Part shown: positions 24,851 to 34,223 of the stretch, piece by piece
Numbering within the stretch: position 1 is the first letter of the stretch
How the letters are laid out: every line of letters begins with the position of its first letter
Assembly (NCBI RefSeq): GCF_003046545.1
Contig: NZ_QAAA01000023.1
Span: forward strand, 1-38,314
Reading direction: 5' to 3'
Length of the DNA: 38,314 bases
DNA from: Rhodovulum imhoffii
GTDB taxonomy: Bacteria > Pseudomonadota > Alphaproteobacteria > Rhodobacterales > Rhodobacteraceae
Position numbers and translations under genes: made by a program
The notes under the pieces: model-generated
The model's input: the letters and a program-made list of their open reading frames with translations, nothing else
What the model was told of the DNA's origin: nothing
Databases searched by the model: none

Positions 24851-26446
24851 ATGGCCCCCAAAGTTCTCGTTTCCGACAAGCTTTCCGAAACCGCCGTGCA
24901 GATTTTCCGTGATCGCGGCATCGAGGTGGACTTCCAGCCCGACCTCGGCAAGGACAAGGAAAAGCTGCTGGAGGTGATCGGCAAGTATGACGGCCTTGCC
25001 ATCCGCTCCGCCACAAAGGTGACCGACAAGGTCCTGGAGGCCGCGACCAATCTCAAGGTCGTGGGGCGGGCCGGGATCGGCGTGGACAATGTCGACCTGA
25101 ACGCCGCGTCCAAGAAGGGTGTGATCGTGATGAACACGCCGTTCGGCAACTCCATCACCACCGCAGAACACGCGATTTCGATGATGATGGCCGTTGCCCG
25201 CCAGATCCCCGAGGCCAACGCATCCACCCATGCCGGAAAGTGGGAAAAATCCCGGTTCATGGGTGTCGAGGTCACGGGCAAGACACTGGGCCTGATCGGC
25301 TGCGGCAATATCGGCTCCATCGTGGCGGACCGGGCACTGGGGTTGCGCATGAAAGTGCTGGCCTATGATCCGTTCCTGTCCCAGGATCGCGCCGACAAGC
25401 TGGGCGTTCATAAGGTCGATCTGGACGATCTGCTGACCAAAGCCGACTTCATCACCCTGCATGTCCCGATGACAGAGAAAACGGCCAATATCCTTAGCCG
25501 TGAGAACCTCGCGAAGACCAGGAAAGGCGTGCGAATCGTCAATTGTGCCCGCGGCGGTCTTATCGATGAGGACGCCCTGGCCGAGATGCTGCAATCGGGC
25601 CATGTCGCGGGGGCGGCACTGGATGTGTTCGCCGTGGAACCGGCGAAGGAGAACGTGCTTTTCAACTTGCCCAACGTGGTCTGTACCCCGCATCTCGGGG
25701 CTTCCACCAGCGAAGCACAGGAGAACGTCGCCCTGCAAGTGGCCGAACAGATGTCGGACTACCTGCTGACCGGCGCGGTGACGAATGCCATCAACATGCC
25801 CTCCATCACCGCCGAAGAGGCCAAGGTCATGGGCCCCTGGATTGCCCTGGCCGAGCATCTTGGAGCCTTCATCGGGCAGATGACCGATGAACCGATCAAG
25901 GCCATGAACATCCTTTACGACGGCATCGTCACCACGATGAAGACCGAGGCGCTGAACGCCGCCGCCATTGCCGGGCTGCTGAAAACCGCGAACCCGGCCG
26001 TGAATATGGTGTCTGCCCCCGTGGTGGCCAAGGAGCGCGGGATCGCCGTTTCCACCACCACGCAGGAGAAATCCGGGACCTTCGAAGGCTACGTGAAGGT
26101 CACCGTTGTGACCGACACGCGCGAACGTTCCATCGCCGGAACGGTATTCTCGGACGGGAAACCGCGCTTCATCCAGATCAAGGGCATCAATATTGACGCC
26201 GAGATCGGGGAATACATGCTCTACACCACCAACGAGGATGTTCCCGGCATCATCGGTACATTGGGCGGCGTGATGGCCGATCATCAGGTCAACATCGCCA
26301 ACTTCACCCTTGGCCGCACCGGCGCAGGCAAGAGTGCGATCGCGCTGATGTATCTGGATGCGCCTCTGTCGGAGGCGGTTCTGCAAGCTCTGCGTGCCAC
26401 CGGCAAATTCCAGCAGGTGCGTCCGCTGGAATTCAACGTGGCCTGA
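24851..26446 (+). CDS. serA: D-3-phosphoglycerate dehydrogenase
   Basis: The 531-aa enzyme oxidises 3-phosphoglycerate with NAD+ to 3-phosphohydroxypyruvate, the first step of serine synthesis. Domains in order are substrate-binding (LKVVGRAGIGVDNVDL), a Rossmann domain with GLIGCGNIGS (147-156), the catalytic Arg in NCARGGLIDE and His in TPHLGAST, an intervening ASB domain (from about 320), and a C-terminal ACT domain (YTTNEDVPGIIGTLGGVMAD) for allosteric control by serine. The length is typical of the long form. GGAG lies 8 bp before ATG 24851. A strong terminator follows 17 bp after the stop. Confidence 0.96.
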   Translation: MAPKVLVSDKLSETAVQIFRDRGIEVDFQPDLGKDKEKLLEVIGKYDGLAIRSATKVTDKVLEAATNLKVVGRAGIGVDNVDLNAASKKGVIVMNTPFGNSITTAEHAISMMMAVARQIPEANASTHAGKWEKSRFMGVEVTGKTLGLIGCGNIGSIVADRALGLRMKVLAYDPFLSQDRADKLGVHKVDLDDLLTKADFITLHVPMTEKTANILSRENLAKTRKGVRIVNCARGGLIDEDALAEMLQSGHVAGAALDVFAVEPAKENVLFNLPNVVCTPHLGASTSEAQENVALQVAEQMSDYLLTGAVTNAINMPSITAEEAKVMGPWIALAEHLGAFIGQMTDEPIKAMNILYDGIVTTMKTEALNAAAIAGLLKTANPAVNMVSAPVVAKERGIAVSTTTQEKSGTFEGYVKVTVVTDTRERSIAGTVFSDGKPRFIQIKGINIDAEIGEYMLYTTNEDVPGIIGTLGGVMADHQVNIANFTLGRTGAGKSAIALMYLDAPLSEAVLQALRATGKFQQVRPLEFNVA

Positions 26447-26463
26447 CCCCGAACCGATGCGAT

Positions 26464-26490
26464 GGGGCCTGCTCTTGCAGGCCCCGCTTT
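26464..26490. terminator. Bidirectional terminator between serA and the SDR gene
   Basis: GGGGCCTGC (26464-26472) and GCAGGCCCC (26477-26485) form a perfect 9-bp stem with a 4-nt TCTT loop, followed by GCTTT on the plus strand. It lies between convergent genes and its right edge touches the stop of the SDR gene. The U-tract is short, so termination may depend on the strong stem. Confidence 0.8.
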
Positions 26491-27269
26491 CAGATCGCGG
26501 CCAGCGCGTCGGTGCTTTCGGGCAGAACCTGGCCGCCATCCACAACGATCTGCTGTCCCGTGATGAACCCGGCCTCATCCGAGGCGAGGAACAGCGCGGC
26601 GTTTGCGATATCCTCGACCGTGCCAAGCCGGCCCAGGGGGATGGCGGCGGCCATGCCGTCCAGGTATTTCTGACCCAGACCGGCCAACCCCTCGGTATAG
26701 ATATTGCCAGGCAGGATCGCGTTCACGGTGGTGTTGTCGCGGGCCAGTTCCATCGCGGCCGATTTCAGGAAACCAAGCTGCCCGGCCTTCGACGCGCCGT
26801 AATGGGCCCACCCCGGAAAGCCTGTTATCGGCCCGGTGATCGAAGATGTCAGGATAACCCGGCCCTTGCCTGCCTTTTGAAAGGCCGGGACGCATGCTTT
26901 CACGCTCAGGAACGTGCTTTTCAGGTTGGCTGCCATGACGTCATCCCAGTCTTCGGGGGTCATCTCGGTCAGTTTGACCTGGGGAAAGATGCCCGCATTG
27001 GCACAAAGAATGTCCACCCGGCCAAAGGCGTTCTCTGTCGCGGCGACCAGACCCTGGACGCTGCCCCAATCTCTGACATCGCAGCAATGGAACGCGGCAG
27101 TGCCCCCAGCGGCGGCGATCTCCTGGACCGTGTTTTCGGCTGCGGTGGCGCCGCGCGCGGCGATCATCACCCTGGCCCCCTGCGCGGCAAAGACACCGGC
27201 GATACCCTTGCCGATCCCCTTGGAGCCTCCGGTCACGATAACGCTGCGCCCCCTGATCGATTTCAACAT
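26490..27269 (-). CDS. SDR-family oxidoreductase (FabG-like)
   Basis: The 259-aa classical short-chain dehydrogenase has the cofactor motif VTGGSKGIGKGIA (TGxxxGxG, about 13-25), the structural NAG in ILCANAGIFPQV, and the catalytic S-Y-K as TSSITGPITG and HYGASKAGQL. The C-terminal ITGQQIVVDGGQVLP is usual for FabG-like members. An R after the first strand (AARG) suggests NADP(H) preference. The substrate is unknown; the neighbours give no pathway. The gene is convergent with serA and separated by 93 bp from rppH upstream. Confidence 0.88.
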   Translation of the reverse strand: MLKSIRGRSVIVTGGSKGIGKGIAGVFAAQGARVMIAARGATAAENTVQEIAAAGGTAAFHCCDVRDWGSVQGLVAATENAFGRVDILCANAGIFPQVKLTEMTPEDWDDVMAANLKSTFLSVKACVPAFQKAGKGRVILTSSITGPITGFPGWAHYGASKAGQLGFLKSAAMELARDNTTVNAILPGNIYTEGLAGLGQKYLDGMAAAIPLGRLGTVEDIANAALFLASDEAGFITGQQIVVDGGQVLPESTDALAAI

Positions 27270-27362
27270 TATGCAAACCTTCTGCTTCCCCGGAGCCCGG
27301 TCCTTGCAACCGATAAAGGCATCCTCATGCGCGGGCCAAGGGGGCGTGCGTCCGCGCCGCAG

Positions 27363-27854
27363 TTACGGGCGCGGGATTTCGGGCGCCAGTTCCCGCACCA
27401 CCTGTGCATAGACCTCACGTTTGAAGGGCACGATGCCAGGCACCAACTCTTCCGGATCTAGCCACGTCCATTCGGAAAACTCCGGGTGCACGGTTCGAAT
27501 GTCAATCTGGTCGTCGCGACCGAGAAACCGCATCAGGAACCATTTCTGTTTCTGCCCGCGGTATCGCCCCTTCCATATCCGGGGCACCAGCGTATGAGGC
27601 AGGTCATAATACACCCAGCCGCGGGTCTCGGCAGCGATGCCGACCAGATCGGGGGAAATTCCGGTTTCTTCGCCCAGTTCCCGCAGCGCGGCCTCTTTCG
27701 GGGTCTCACCCTTGTCGATTCCCCCCTGCGGCATCTGCCATGCCGGGGGTTCCGTGTCGATGCGCTGCCCGACGAACACCTTGCCCTCGGCGTTGGTCAG
27801 CATCACGCCCACGCAAGGCCTGTAGGGCAAGGCCTCGATCTCTGCGGGGGTCAT
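27363..27854 (-). CDS. rppH: RNA 5'-pyrophosphohydrolase RppH
   Basis: The 163-aa Nudix hydrolase starts [20 protein letters not shown] and carries the Nudix box at residues 44-66 (G-x5-E-x7-REL-x-EE-x-GI). [12 protein letters not shown] and KWFLMRFLG are typical of RppH/IalA rather than other Nudix groups. It removes pyrophosphate from the 5' end of mRNAs and so starts RNase E decay; it also hydrolyses dinucleoside polyphosphates. Its ATG overlaps the ctpA stop (ATGA), showing translational coupling. Confidence 0.94.
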   Translation of the reverse strand: MTPAEIEALPYRPCVGVMLTNAEGKVFVGQRIDTEPPAWQMPQGGIDKGETPKEAALRELGEETGISPDLVGIAAETRGWVYYDLPHTLVPRIWKGRYRGQKQKWFLMRFLGRDDQIDIRTVHPEFSEWTWLDPEELVPGIVPFKREVYAQVVRELAPEIPRP

Positions 27855-29185
27855 TTCGCACCGTTGATCGCGTTGAGACCGGTCAGGATGTCGATGGCGT
27901 AGGCCAGCTGGTAATCCTCCTGCCGCAGGCGGGCGGCATCCTCGGCCTTCCTGGCTTCTTCCTCAAGCTGGCGGCGCTCATCCTCGGTCATGCTGTCATT
28001 GTCCAGCGCACCGCGCAGATCGGCCTCATGCGGGGATTCCCGTGCAGGGGCATCGTCATCCTGTGGGGCGGGAAGGCGTGGGGGCTGTTCGACGACGATA
28101 TCTGGGGCAACCCCCAGCGACTGAATCGAACGGCCCGACGGCGTGTAATAGCGGGCGGTGGTCAGGCGCATGGCCCCATCGGCCTGAAGCGGGATCACCG
28201 TCTGGACAGACCCCTTTCCGAAGCTGCGCTCCCCCACGACGATGGCCCGGCGATGGTCTTGCAGCGCGCCCGCGACAATCTCAGACGCCGATGCGGAGCC
28301 ACCGTTGATCAACACGACCATCGGCTTTCCCCCGACAAGATCCCCCTTGGTGGCGTTGTAACGATCGCTGTCGGCGGGGTTGCGCCCGCGGGTGGAAACG
28401 ATCTCCCCCGCGTCGAGGAAGGCATCCGAAACCTTGATTGCCTGCGTCAACAACCCGCCGGGGTTGTTGCGCAGGTCGAGCACGACACCGTCGACGGCCT
28501 CCGGCCCCCCCATCTCGCCGATGGACTTCTCCAGTTCGGCCTTCAGGTTGGGGTAGGTCTGTTCGTTGAACGTGGTTACCCGCACCACCACCGCATCCCC
28601 GATCACGCGGGAGCGCACGGCGGTCAGCTTGATCGTGTCGCGCACGATGGTGACGTCGAAGGGTTCGTCCGCACCTTCGCGCGCCACGGTGATGACGATT
28701 TCGCTGCCGACCGGGCCGCGCATCATCTCGACCGCCTCGTCCAGCGTCAGGCCCAGCACGCTTTCCCCGTTGACATGGGTGATGAAATCTCCCGCCTCGA
28801 TCCCGGCCTCATCGGCAGGCGTCCCGTCGATAGGAGAGACGACCTTGACAAAGCCCTCCTCCTGCGTGACTTCGATCCCCAGACCGCCGAATTCTCCGCT
28901 GGTCTGAACCTGCATGGTCTCGAAATCGTCCGGCGGCAGGTAGCTGGAATGGGGATCGAGCGAGGTCAGCATCCCGTTGATCGCGGCCCGGATCAGATCG
29001 GCATCGTCCACTTCCTCGACATAAGCTGCGCGGACGCGTTCGAAGATGTCGCCGAACAGGTCAAGCTGTTCGTAAACCGTCGCCTTGCGCTCCGCCTCCT
29101 GTGCCAGAAGCGGTCCTGCCACCTGCGTGGCCAGAAGCGTCCCGGCCACCGTGCCGCCCAACGCGGCCATCACGAATTTCCTCAT
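27851..29185 (-). CDS. ctpA: Carboxy-terminal processing protease (S41), CtpA type
   Basis: The 444-aa protease has an N-terminal signal/anchor ([21 protein letters not shown]), a PDZ domain ([19 protein letters not shown] to about [11 protein letters not shown]), and the S41 catalytic core with Ser in [16 protein letters not shown] and Lys in [13 protein letters not shown] charged C-terminal tail rich in [19 protein letters not shown] may be helical. It works in the periplasm on proteins, probably including peptidoglycan hydrolases. In many relatives an EnvC-like M23 gene sits between gpmI and ctpA; here the gap is only 131 bp and the gene is absent. It is translationally coupled to rppH. 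Confidence 0.93.
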   Translation of the reverse strand: MRKFVMAALGGTVAGTLLATQVAGPLLAQEAERKATVYEQLDLFGDIFERVRAAYVEEVDDADLIRAAINGMLTSLDPHSSYLPPDDFETMQVQTSGEFGGLGIEVTQEEGFVKVVSPIDGTPADEAGIEAGDFITHVNGESVLGLTLDEAVEMMRGPVGSEIVITVAREGADEPFDVTIVRDTIKLTAVRSRVIGDAVVVRVTTFNEQTYPNLKAELEKSIGEMGGPEAVDGVVLDLRNNPGGLLTQAIKVSDAFLDAGEIVSTRGRNPADSDRYNATKGDLVGGKPMVVLINGGSASASEIVAGALQDHRRAIVVGERSFGKGSVQTVIPLQADGAMRLTTARYYTPSGRSIQSLGVAPDIVVEQPPRLPAPQDDDAPARESPHEADLRGALDNDSMTEDERRQLEEEARKAEDAARLRQEDYQLAYAIDILTGLNAINGAK

Positions 29186-29316
29186 GGCGTCATTTCCCTT
29201 GCCGTGCAGCCCGGAGCGGGCGGTGGCGCTGTCTTGAACCTCAAGCCTATATAAACCGTTTCCGGGGTCGTGGCGCCACCACCTATTTTCGGCAGCGCAT
29301 CACGATCGGGTGCTGT

Positions 29317-30834
29317 TCAGACAATCAGGCTTTGGCCCGTCATCTCTGTGGGCTGGGGTAACCCCATCAGCGCCAGTACCGTTGGCGCCAGGTCCGAAAG
29401 CCGCCCGTCGCGCAGGGCCGCCCCCTCCGGGCCGCCAACCATGATGACAGGCACCGGGTTCAGGGTATGCGCCGTGTGCGGACCGTCGGTGATCGGGTCG
29501 TACATGGTTTCACAATTGCCGTGATCCGCCGTCACGATCATCGCGCCACCCGCCCGTTCCAGCGCCCCGAGCGCCCGGCCAAGGCCCGCATCCACAGCCT
29601 CACAGGCCTTGATGGCCGCTTGCAGATCACCAGTATGGCCCACCATGTCGGGGTTGGCGAAATTTACCACGATCAGGTCATACCTTTCCCCGATGGCCCG
29701 GACGAGAGTCTCCGCCACTTCGGGCGCGGCCATTTCCGGTTGCAGGTCATAGGTGGCGACCTTGGGGCTGGGGGGCATGAAACGATCCTCTCCCTCTTCG
29801 GGGGGTTCCTTGCCGCCGTTCAGGAAAAAGGTGACATGAGGGTACTTCTCCGTCTCGGCCAGGCGAAACTGGCGCAGGCCCTGGCGGGCCACCCAGGCGC
29901 CAAGGGTATTCACGATGTCGCGCTTTGGAAACACCGCGGTCATGTAGGCGTTGTGACCGGTCGAATATTCCACCATGCCCAAAAGCGCGGCCAGGTCGGA
30001 CCGCGGGCCTGTGTCGAAGGCGTCGAAACCCGGCTCCCCGATGGCGCGCAATATCTCGCGGGCGCGATCGGCGCGGAAGTTGAGGCAGAAAAACCCATCG
30101 CCGTCCCGCAGCTTTTGCCCGTTGCCGACCACGGTCGGCTGGATGAATTCATCGGTTTCACCGCGTGCGTAAGCGGCACGGACGGCCTCTTCCGCAGTGG
30201 GGGCGGGGGTCCCTTCCGCCCCGGACATTGCGGCATAGGCACGGGCCACACGTTCCCACCGATTGTCCCGGTCCATGGCAAAGTAGCGGCCGATGACGGT
30301 GACGATACGCGCGCCACCGGGCAAGGCAGCGTCAAGCGCGGGAATGAAACGGCTGGCGGATTTGGGGGGAACGTCGCGCCCGTCCGTGATGGCGTGGATG
30401 GCAACCGTCACCCCCGCCGCAACGATATGCCTTGCCGCTGCGAGAATGTGGGCGCTGTGGCCATGCACCCCGCCGTCGGATACCAGCCCCATCAGATGCG
30501 CGGTGCCGCCGGTGGCTTTCAGCCGGGCGATGAACGCCCCCAGCGCGGCGTTTTCGAAAAAGCTGCCATCCTCGATGGCAAGGTCGATCTGGCCCAGATC
30601 CATCGCCACGACCCGCCCCGCGCCGATATTCGTGTGCCCGACCTCGGAATTGCCCATCTGTCCGCTGGGCAGGCCCGCGTCGGGGCCGTGGGTCGTCAGC
30701 TTTGCGTGGGGGCAGGTGGCCATCAACCGGTCGAAACTGGGGGTGTCGGCCATCAGGGGCGCGTTGTGTTCAGGGGTGGGGCCGATGCCCCAGCCATCGA
30801 GAATGCAAAGAACAACGGGTTTGGGGTGGTTCAT
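29317..30834 (-). CDS. gpmI: 2,3-bisphosphoglycerate-independent phosphoglycerate mutase
   Basis: The 505-aa two-metal (Mn) enzyme of the alkaline-phosphatase superfamily interconverts 3- and 2-phosphoglycerate in glycolysis and gluconeogenesis. Motifs are VLCILDGWGIG (8-18), the metal/phospho-serine loop SGQMGNSEVGHTNIGAG, VSDGGVHGHSAHI, AITDGRDVPPKS, and the C-terminal metal site TADHGNCETM with GPHTAHTLNPVP. ATG 30834 is chosen because homology begins with MNHPKPVVLCILDG; the frame stays open upstream into the rlmH end. It follows rlmH by 64 bp on the same strand. Confidence 0.96.
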   Translation of the reverse strand: MNHPKPVVLCILDGWGIGPTPEHNAPLMADTPSFDRLMATCPHAKLTTHGPDAGLPSGQMGNSEVGHTNIGAGRVVAMDLGQIDLAIEDGSFFENAALGAFIARLKATGGTAHLMGLVSDGGVHGHSAHILAAARHIVAAGVTVAIHAITDGRDVPPKSASRFIPALDAALPGGARIVTVIGRYFAMDRDNRWERVARAYAAMSGAEGTPAPTAEEAVRAAYARGETDEFIQPTVVGNGQKLRDGDGFFCLNFRADRAREILRAIGEPGFDAFDTGPRSDLAALLGMVEYSTGHNAYMTAVFPKRDIVNTLGAWVARQGLRQFRLAETEKYPHVTFFLNGGKEPPEEGEDRFMPPSPKVATYDLQPEMAAPEVAETLVRAIGERYDLIVVNFANPDMVGHTGDLQAAIKACEAVDAGLGRALGALERAGGAMIVTADHGNCETMYDPITDGPHTAHTLNPVPVIMVGGPEGAALRDGRLSDLAPTVLALMGLPQPTEMTGQSLIV

Positions 30835-30898
30835 GGCGGACCTCTTGAAATTCGCGCCTGTTCTAGGCGCGTGCGGGCCGATGCACAACCGCGGTTTC

Positions 30899-31369
30899 TC
30901 AGGCCCGGTGGTACGGACTGCCTGCAAGGATCGAGGCCGCCCGGTAAAGCTGTTCGCACAGCATGACCCGCGCCAGCATGTGCGGCCAGACCATCCTGCC
31001 AAAGGACAGGCTGGCATCGGCGCGGCCGCGCAGGGCGGGGTCGATCCCATCCGCACCGCCGATCACGAAGGCCACGTCTGCCCGGCCCCCGTCCCGCCAG
31101 TAGGAGAGAAGCTGCGCGAAATCAGGGGAGGTCATTGCCTTGCCGCGTTCGTCCAGCGTGCAGGTCAGCGCCCCCTTCGGGATCGCGGCGGCCAACAGCC
31201 GGGCCTCGGCAGCCCGACCGCCTCCCTTGCGGTCTTCCACGGCGTGTTCGGTCAGCGGTCCCAGCCCAAGCGCCCGCCCGGTGCGGTCGAAACGGGTGAT
31301 GTAATCGTCGGCCAGGACACGCTCGGGGCCGGATTTCAGCCGGCCCACGGCGCACAGATGCAGGCGCAT
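30899..31369 (-). CDS. rlmH: 23S rRNA (pseudouridine1915-N3)-methyltransferase RlmH
   Basis: The 156-aa SPOUT-class methyltransferase modifies pseudouridine 1915 in helix 69 of 23S rRNA. MRLHLCAVGRLKSGPE begins the protein; the SAM-binding knot includes FVIGGADGIDPALRGRA (about 100-116) and the C-terminal LARVMLCEQLYRAASILAGS and PYHRA, matching the invariant GxPYH end. Its ATG directly follows the rsfS stop (TGAATG), so translation is coupled. The rsfS-rlmH-gpmI order is well conserved in alphaproteobacteria. Confidence 0.95.
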   Translation of the reverse strand: MRLHLCAVGRLKSGPERVLADDYITRFDRTGRALGLGPLTEHAVEDRKGGGRAAEARLLAAAIPKGALTCTLDERGKAMTSPDFAQLLSYWRDGGRADVAFVIGGADGIDPALRGRADASLSFGRMVWPHMLARVMLCEQLYRAASILAGSPYHRA

Positions 31370-31735
31370 TCAGTTGCGGGCGCCGGTCGCCGTCGGCGCC
31401 ATCCACATCTTTTCAAGCTGGTAGAACTCGCGCACCTCGGGACGGAAGACATGGACAATCACATCCCCCGCGTCGATCAGGACCCAGTCCCCCTGGTCCT
31501 TGCCTTCCAACTTGGACAGGCGGCCGAGATTCTGCTTCAGCCGATCCTGCAACTTGTCGGAAATAGCCGCGACTTGACGCGAAGAGCGCCCCGAGCAGAT
31601 GACCATGTAATCGGCCATGCTCGACTTGCCGCGCAGGTCGATCGGGATGATATCTTCGGCCTTGTCGTCATTGAGGGATGCGAGGATGTGCTCAAGCAAT
31701 TCTTCGCTGGAAACATCCATTGGGAGCCCGGTCAT
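31370..31735 (-). CDS. rsfS: Ribosomal silencing factor RsfS
   Basis: The 121-aa RsfS (Iojap) protein binds L14 (uL14) on the large subunit and blocks subunit joining in slow growth. DKAEDIIPIDLRGKSSMADYM (about 24-44), VICSGRSSRQVAAI, KDQGDWVLIDAGDVIVHVF and REFYQLEKMW are all family motifs. ATG 31735 is used; a second ATG at 31720 (MDVSSEE) is equally possible because neither has a clear ribosome site. The gene heads the minus-strand run rsfS-rlmH-gpmI and is divergent from leuC. Confidence 0.93.
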   Translation of the reverse strand: MTGLPMDVSSEELLEHILASLNDDKAEDIIPIDLRGKSSMADYMVICSGRSSRQVAAISDKLQDRLKQNLGRLSKLEGKDQGDWVLIDAGDVIVHVFRPEVREFYQLEKMWMAPTATGARN

Positions 31736-32023
31736 GGGTGCGTTCGCTGCGGCCGTGGGCCGGGCCGCCTCTGCATGGTGAGACAGGACATCGTCCTCCT
31801 ACATTGCGCGCCGACAGAGCCCCGGCGCTGGGCCTGTCTTTCAACGTAGCATCGCTGCGGACAAATCTCAATGCGGCGGGTCGGTCCGCCACGGTGCAGG
31901 CGGTCATCCGATGCCCATGTACGGCAGGAACTTCTTTCCCCGCCTCCGGGCAATGATGCGGCGCGATCCTCTCGGGTACGGCGCGCCCTTGAACGCCGCC
32001 CGGCAAAGGAGTATTCGGAGAGC

Positions 32024-32110
32024 ATGAAACGTGTTTTCGACATGGACGACCGCGCGCGCCTGCCCTGGCGGTTCTTCGGTGCGTCGCTTTCGGTGCTGGC
32101 CCGCCCATAA
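32024..32110 (+). CDS. 28-aa small ORF before leuC
   Basis: ATG 32024 to TAA 32110 encodes MKRVFDMDDRARLPWRFFGA plus eight more residues. It has CGGAG immediately upstream and AAAGGAGT a little further, better ribosome signals than most frames here, and lies 54 bp before leuC. The sequence has no run of leucine codons (two Leu beyond the start region, plus one), so a classical leu attenuator peptide is not supported. It may be a small membrane-associated or leader protein, or spurious. Confidence 0.35.
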   Translation: MKRVFDMDDRARLPWRFFGASLSVLARP

Positions 32111-32164
32111 GGCGGCCCTTCCTTTCGTTTCGCCATCCCCACATATCCAGCCGCGGAGAATTCC

Positions 32165-33568
32165 ATGACCGGCAAGACACTCTATGACAAGATCTGGGAC
32201 GCCCATCTGGTGGACGCGGGCGAGGACGGCACCTGCCTGCTGTATATTGACCGCCACCTTGTGCACGAGGTCACAAGCCCGCAAGCCTTCGAGGGGCTGC
32301 GCATGGCAAACCGCGCCGTACGCGCACCGGAAAAAACCATCGCCGTGCCCGACCACAACGTGCCTACAACCCCCGACCGTGAAGCCGGCATCGCCAACGA
32401 GGAATCGCGTATTCAAGTCGAGGCGCTGGACACCAACGCCCGCGAATTCGGCATCAACTACTATCCGGTGAACGACATCCGTCAGGGCATCGTGCATATC
32501 GTCGGACCCGAACAGGGCTGGACCTTGCCGGGCATGACGGTGGTCTGTGGCGACAGCCACACCGCCACCCACGGGGCTTTCGGCGCGCTGGCCCATGGTA
32601 TCGGTACCTCGGAGGTCGAACACGTTCTGGCCACGCAGACCCTGATCCAGAAAAAGTCGAAGAACATGAAGGTGGAGATCACCGGCAAGCTGCGCCCGGG
32701 CGTTACCGCCAAGGACATCACGCTGGCCGTCATCGGCAAGACCGGCACCGCCGGCGGCACCGGCCATGTCATCGAGTATTGCGGCGAGGCGATTCGCGCG
32801 CTCAGCATGGAGGGGCGCATGACCGTGTGCAACATGGCCATCGAAGGCGGCGCGCGGGCCGGCCTTATCGCCCCGGACGAGACCACCTTCGACTATGTCA
32901 AAGGCCGCCCCCACGCCCCCAAGGGCGCCCAGTGGGAAGCCGCGCTGGACTGGTGGAAAACGCTTTACTCCGATGACGATGCCCGGTGGGACAAGGTCGT
33001 GACCCTCCGGGGCGAGGATATTGCCCCCGTTGTCACCTGGGGCACCTCGCCCGAGGACGTTCTGCCCATCACCGATGTGGTCCCCGACCCGGAAAGCTTT
33101 TCCGGCGGCAAGGTGGAGGCCGCGCGCCGCGCACTCGATTACATGGGGCTGAGGCCGGGGATGAAGCTGTCGGATATCGGCATCGACGCGGTGTTCATCG
33201 GATCCTGCACCAACGGGCGGATCGAGGATCTGCGCGCCGTCGCCGAGATCGTGCGGGGCAAGAAGGTCGCCAAGGGCGTGCGCGCCATGATCGTGCCCGG
33301 ATCGGGCCTTGTGCGTGCACAGGCCGAGGAAGAAGGCCTGGCCGATATCTTCACCGGCGCCGGGTTCGAATGGCGTCTGGCCGGCTGCTCCATGTGTCTT
33401 GCCATGAACCCCGACCAGTTACAGCCTGAAGAGCGTTGCGCCTCCACCTCGAACCGCAATTTCGAGGGCCGGCAAGGCCGCGGCGGGCGGACTCACCTGA
33501 TGAGCCCCGCCATGGCCGCCGCCGCTGCCGTGACCGGCAAACTGACCGATGTCCGGGATCTGATGTAA
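32165..33568 (+). CDS. leuC: 3-isopropylmalate dehydratase, large subunit
   Basis: The 467-aa subunit of isopropylmalate isomerase, with LeuD, converts 2- to 3-isopropylmalate in leucine synthesis using a [4Fe-4S] cluster. [16 protein letters not shown] starts the protein. [20 protein letters not shown] is the aconitase-family signature, and the cluster cysteines are in [13 protein letters not shown] and [31 protein letters not shown]-like sequence (here [14 protein letters not shown]) follows. ATG 32165 is preceded by GCGGAGAA. leuD begins 12 bp after the stop, so the two are co-translated. Confidence 0.96.
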   Translation: MTGKTLYDKIWDAHLVDAGEDGTCLLYIDRHLVHEVTSPQAFEGLRMANRAVRAPEKTIAVPDHNVPTTPDREAGIANEESRIQVEALDTNAREFGINYYPVNDIRQGIVHIVGPEQGWTLPGMTVVCGDSHTATHGAFGALAHGIGTSEVEHVLATQTLIQKKSKNMKVEITGKLRPGVTAKDITLAVIGKTGTAGGTGHVIEYCGEAIRALSMEGRMTVCNMAIEGGARAGLIAPDETTFDYVKGRPHAPKGAQWEAALDWWKTLYSDDDARWDKVVTLRGEDIAPVVTWGTSPEDVLPITDVVPDPESFSGGKVEAARRALDYMGLRPGMKLSDIGIDAVFIGSCTNGRIEDLRAVAEIVRGKKVAKGVRAMIVPGSGLVRAQAEEEGLADIFTGAGFEWRLAGCSMCLAMNPDQLQPEERCASTSNRNFEGRQGRGGRTHLMSPAMAAAAAVTGKLTDVRDLM

Positions 33569-33580
33569 GGAGCAAAGGCC

Positions 33581-34186
33581 ATGGAAAAGTTCGAAAAACT
33601 CACCGGCATTGCCGCGCCCCTGCCGCTGATCAACGTCGATACCGACATGATCATCCCCAAGCAGTTCCTGAAAACGATCCAGCGTTCGGGGTTGGGCAAG
33701 AACCTCTTCGACGAGATGCGCCATGACGCCGGGGGCAAGGAAATCCCCGGTTTCGTGCTGAACAAACCCGCCTACCGGAATGCGCGGATCCTCGTGGCGG
33801 GGGATAATTTCGGCTGTGGGTCCTCACGCGAACACGCGCCCTGGGCCATCAGGGATTTCGGCATCCGCTGTATCATCGCGCCCAGTTTCGCGGATATTTT
33901 CTTCAACAACTGTTTCAAGAACGGCATCCTGCCCATCGCCTTGCCGCAAGGGGATGTGGACAAGCTGATGGACGACGCCGAGCGTGGGGCCAACGCGGTG
34001 CTGACGGTGGATCTCGAAAACCAGACGATCACCGGCCCCGACGGCGGCGAGATTCGCTTTGACGTGGACCCGTTTCGCAAACACTGCCTGCTGAACGGGC
34101 TGGACGATATCGGGCTGACGCTGGAAAAGGCCGCGGCCATCGACAGTTTCGAGGCGCAGGCCGCCCAGTCCCGCCCCTGGGTCTGA
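33581..34186 (+). CDS. leuD: 3-isopropylmalate dehydratase, small subunit
   Basis: The 201-aa swivel-domain subunit pairs with Leu[21 protein letters not shown] begins it, with [15 protein letters not shown], and the conserved [20 protein letters not shown] (about 71-90) and [18 protein letters not shown] close the active site. AAGGAG lies before ATG 33581. A strong hairpin with a U-tract follows seven bases after the stop and runs into the start of the next gene. Confidence 0.96.
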   Translation: MEKFEKLTGIAAPLPLINVDTDMIIPKQFLKTIQRSGLGKNLFDEMRHDAGGKEIPGFVLNKPAYRNARILVAGDNFGCGSSREHAPWAIRDFGIRCIIAPSFADIFFNNCFKNGILPIALPQGDVDKLMDDAERGANAVLTVDLENQTITGPDGGEIRFDVDPFRKHCLLNGLDDIGLTLEKAAAIDSFEAQAAQSRPWV

Positions 34187-34192
34187 GATTCG

Positions 34193-34219
34193 GGCCGCCC
34201 TTCGGGGGGCGGCCTTTTT
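34193..34219 (+). terminator. Rho-independent terminator/hairpin after leuD
   Basis: GGCCGCCC (34193-34200) and GGGCGGCC (34207-34214) form an 8-bp GC stem with a 6-nt loop, followed by TTTTT (34215-34219). It ends only four bases before the ATG of the next gene, so it occupies the place where that gene's ribosome site should be. Confidence 0.8.
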
Positions 34220-34223
34220 CGGG

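Noticed and set aside
24593-26626. Long minus-strand open frame (677 codons)
   Set aside because: It is antisense to serA and the end of serC; histidine/glycine-rich shadow sequence without motifs.
27740-31849. Overlapping long plus-strand frames
   Set aside because: They lie antisense to ctpA, gpmI, rlmH and rsfS, whose families are certain.
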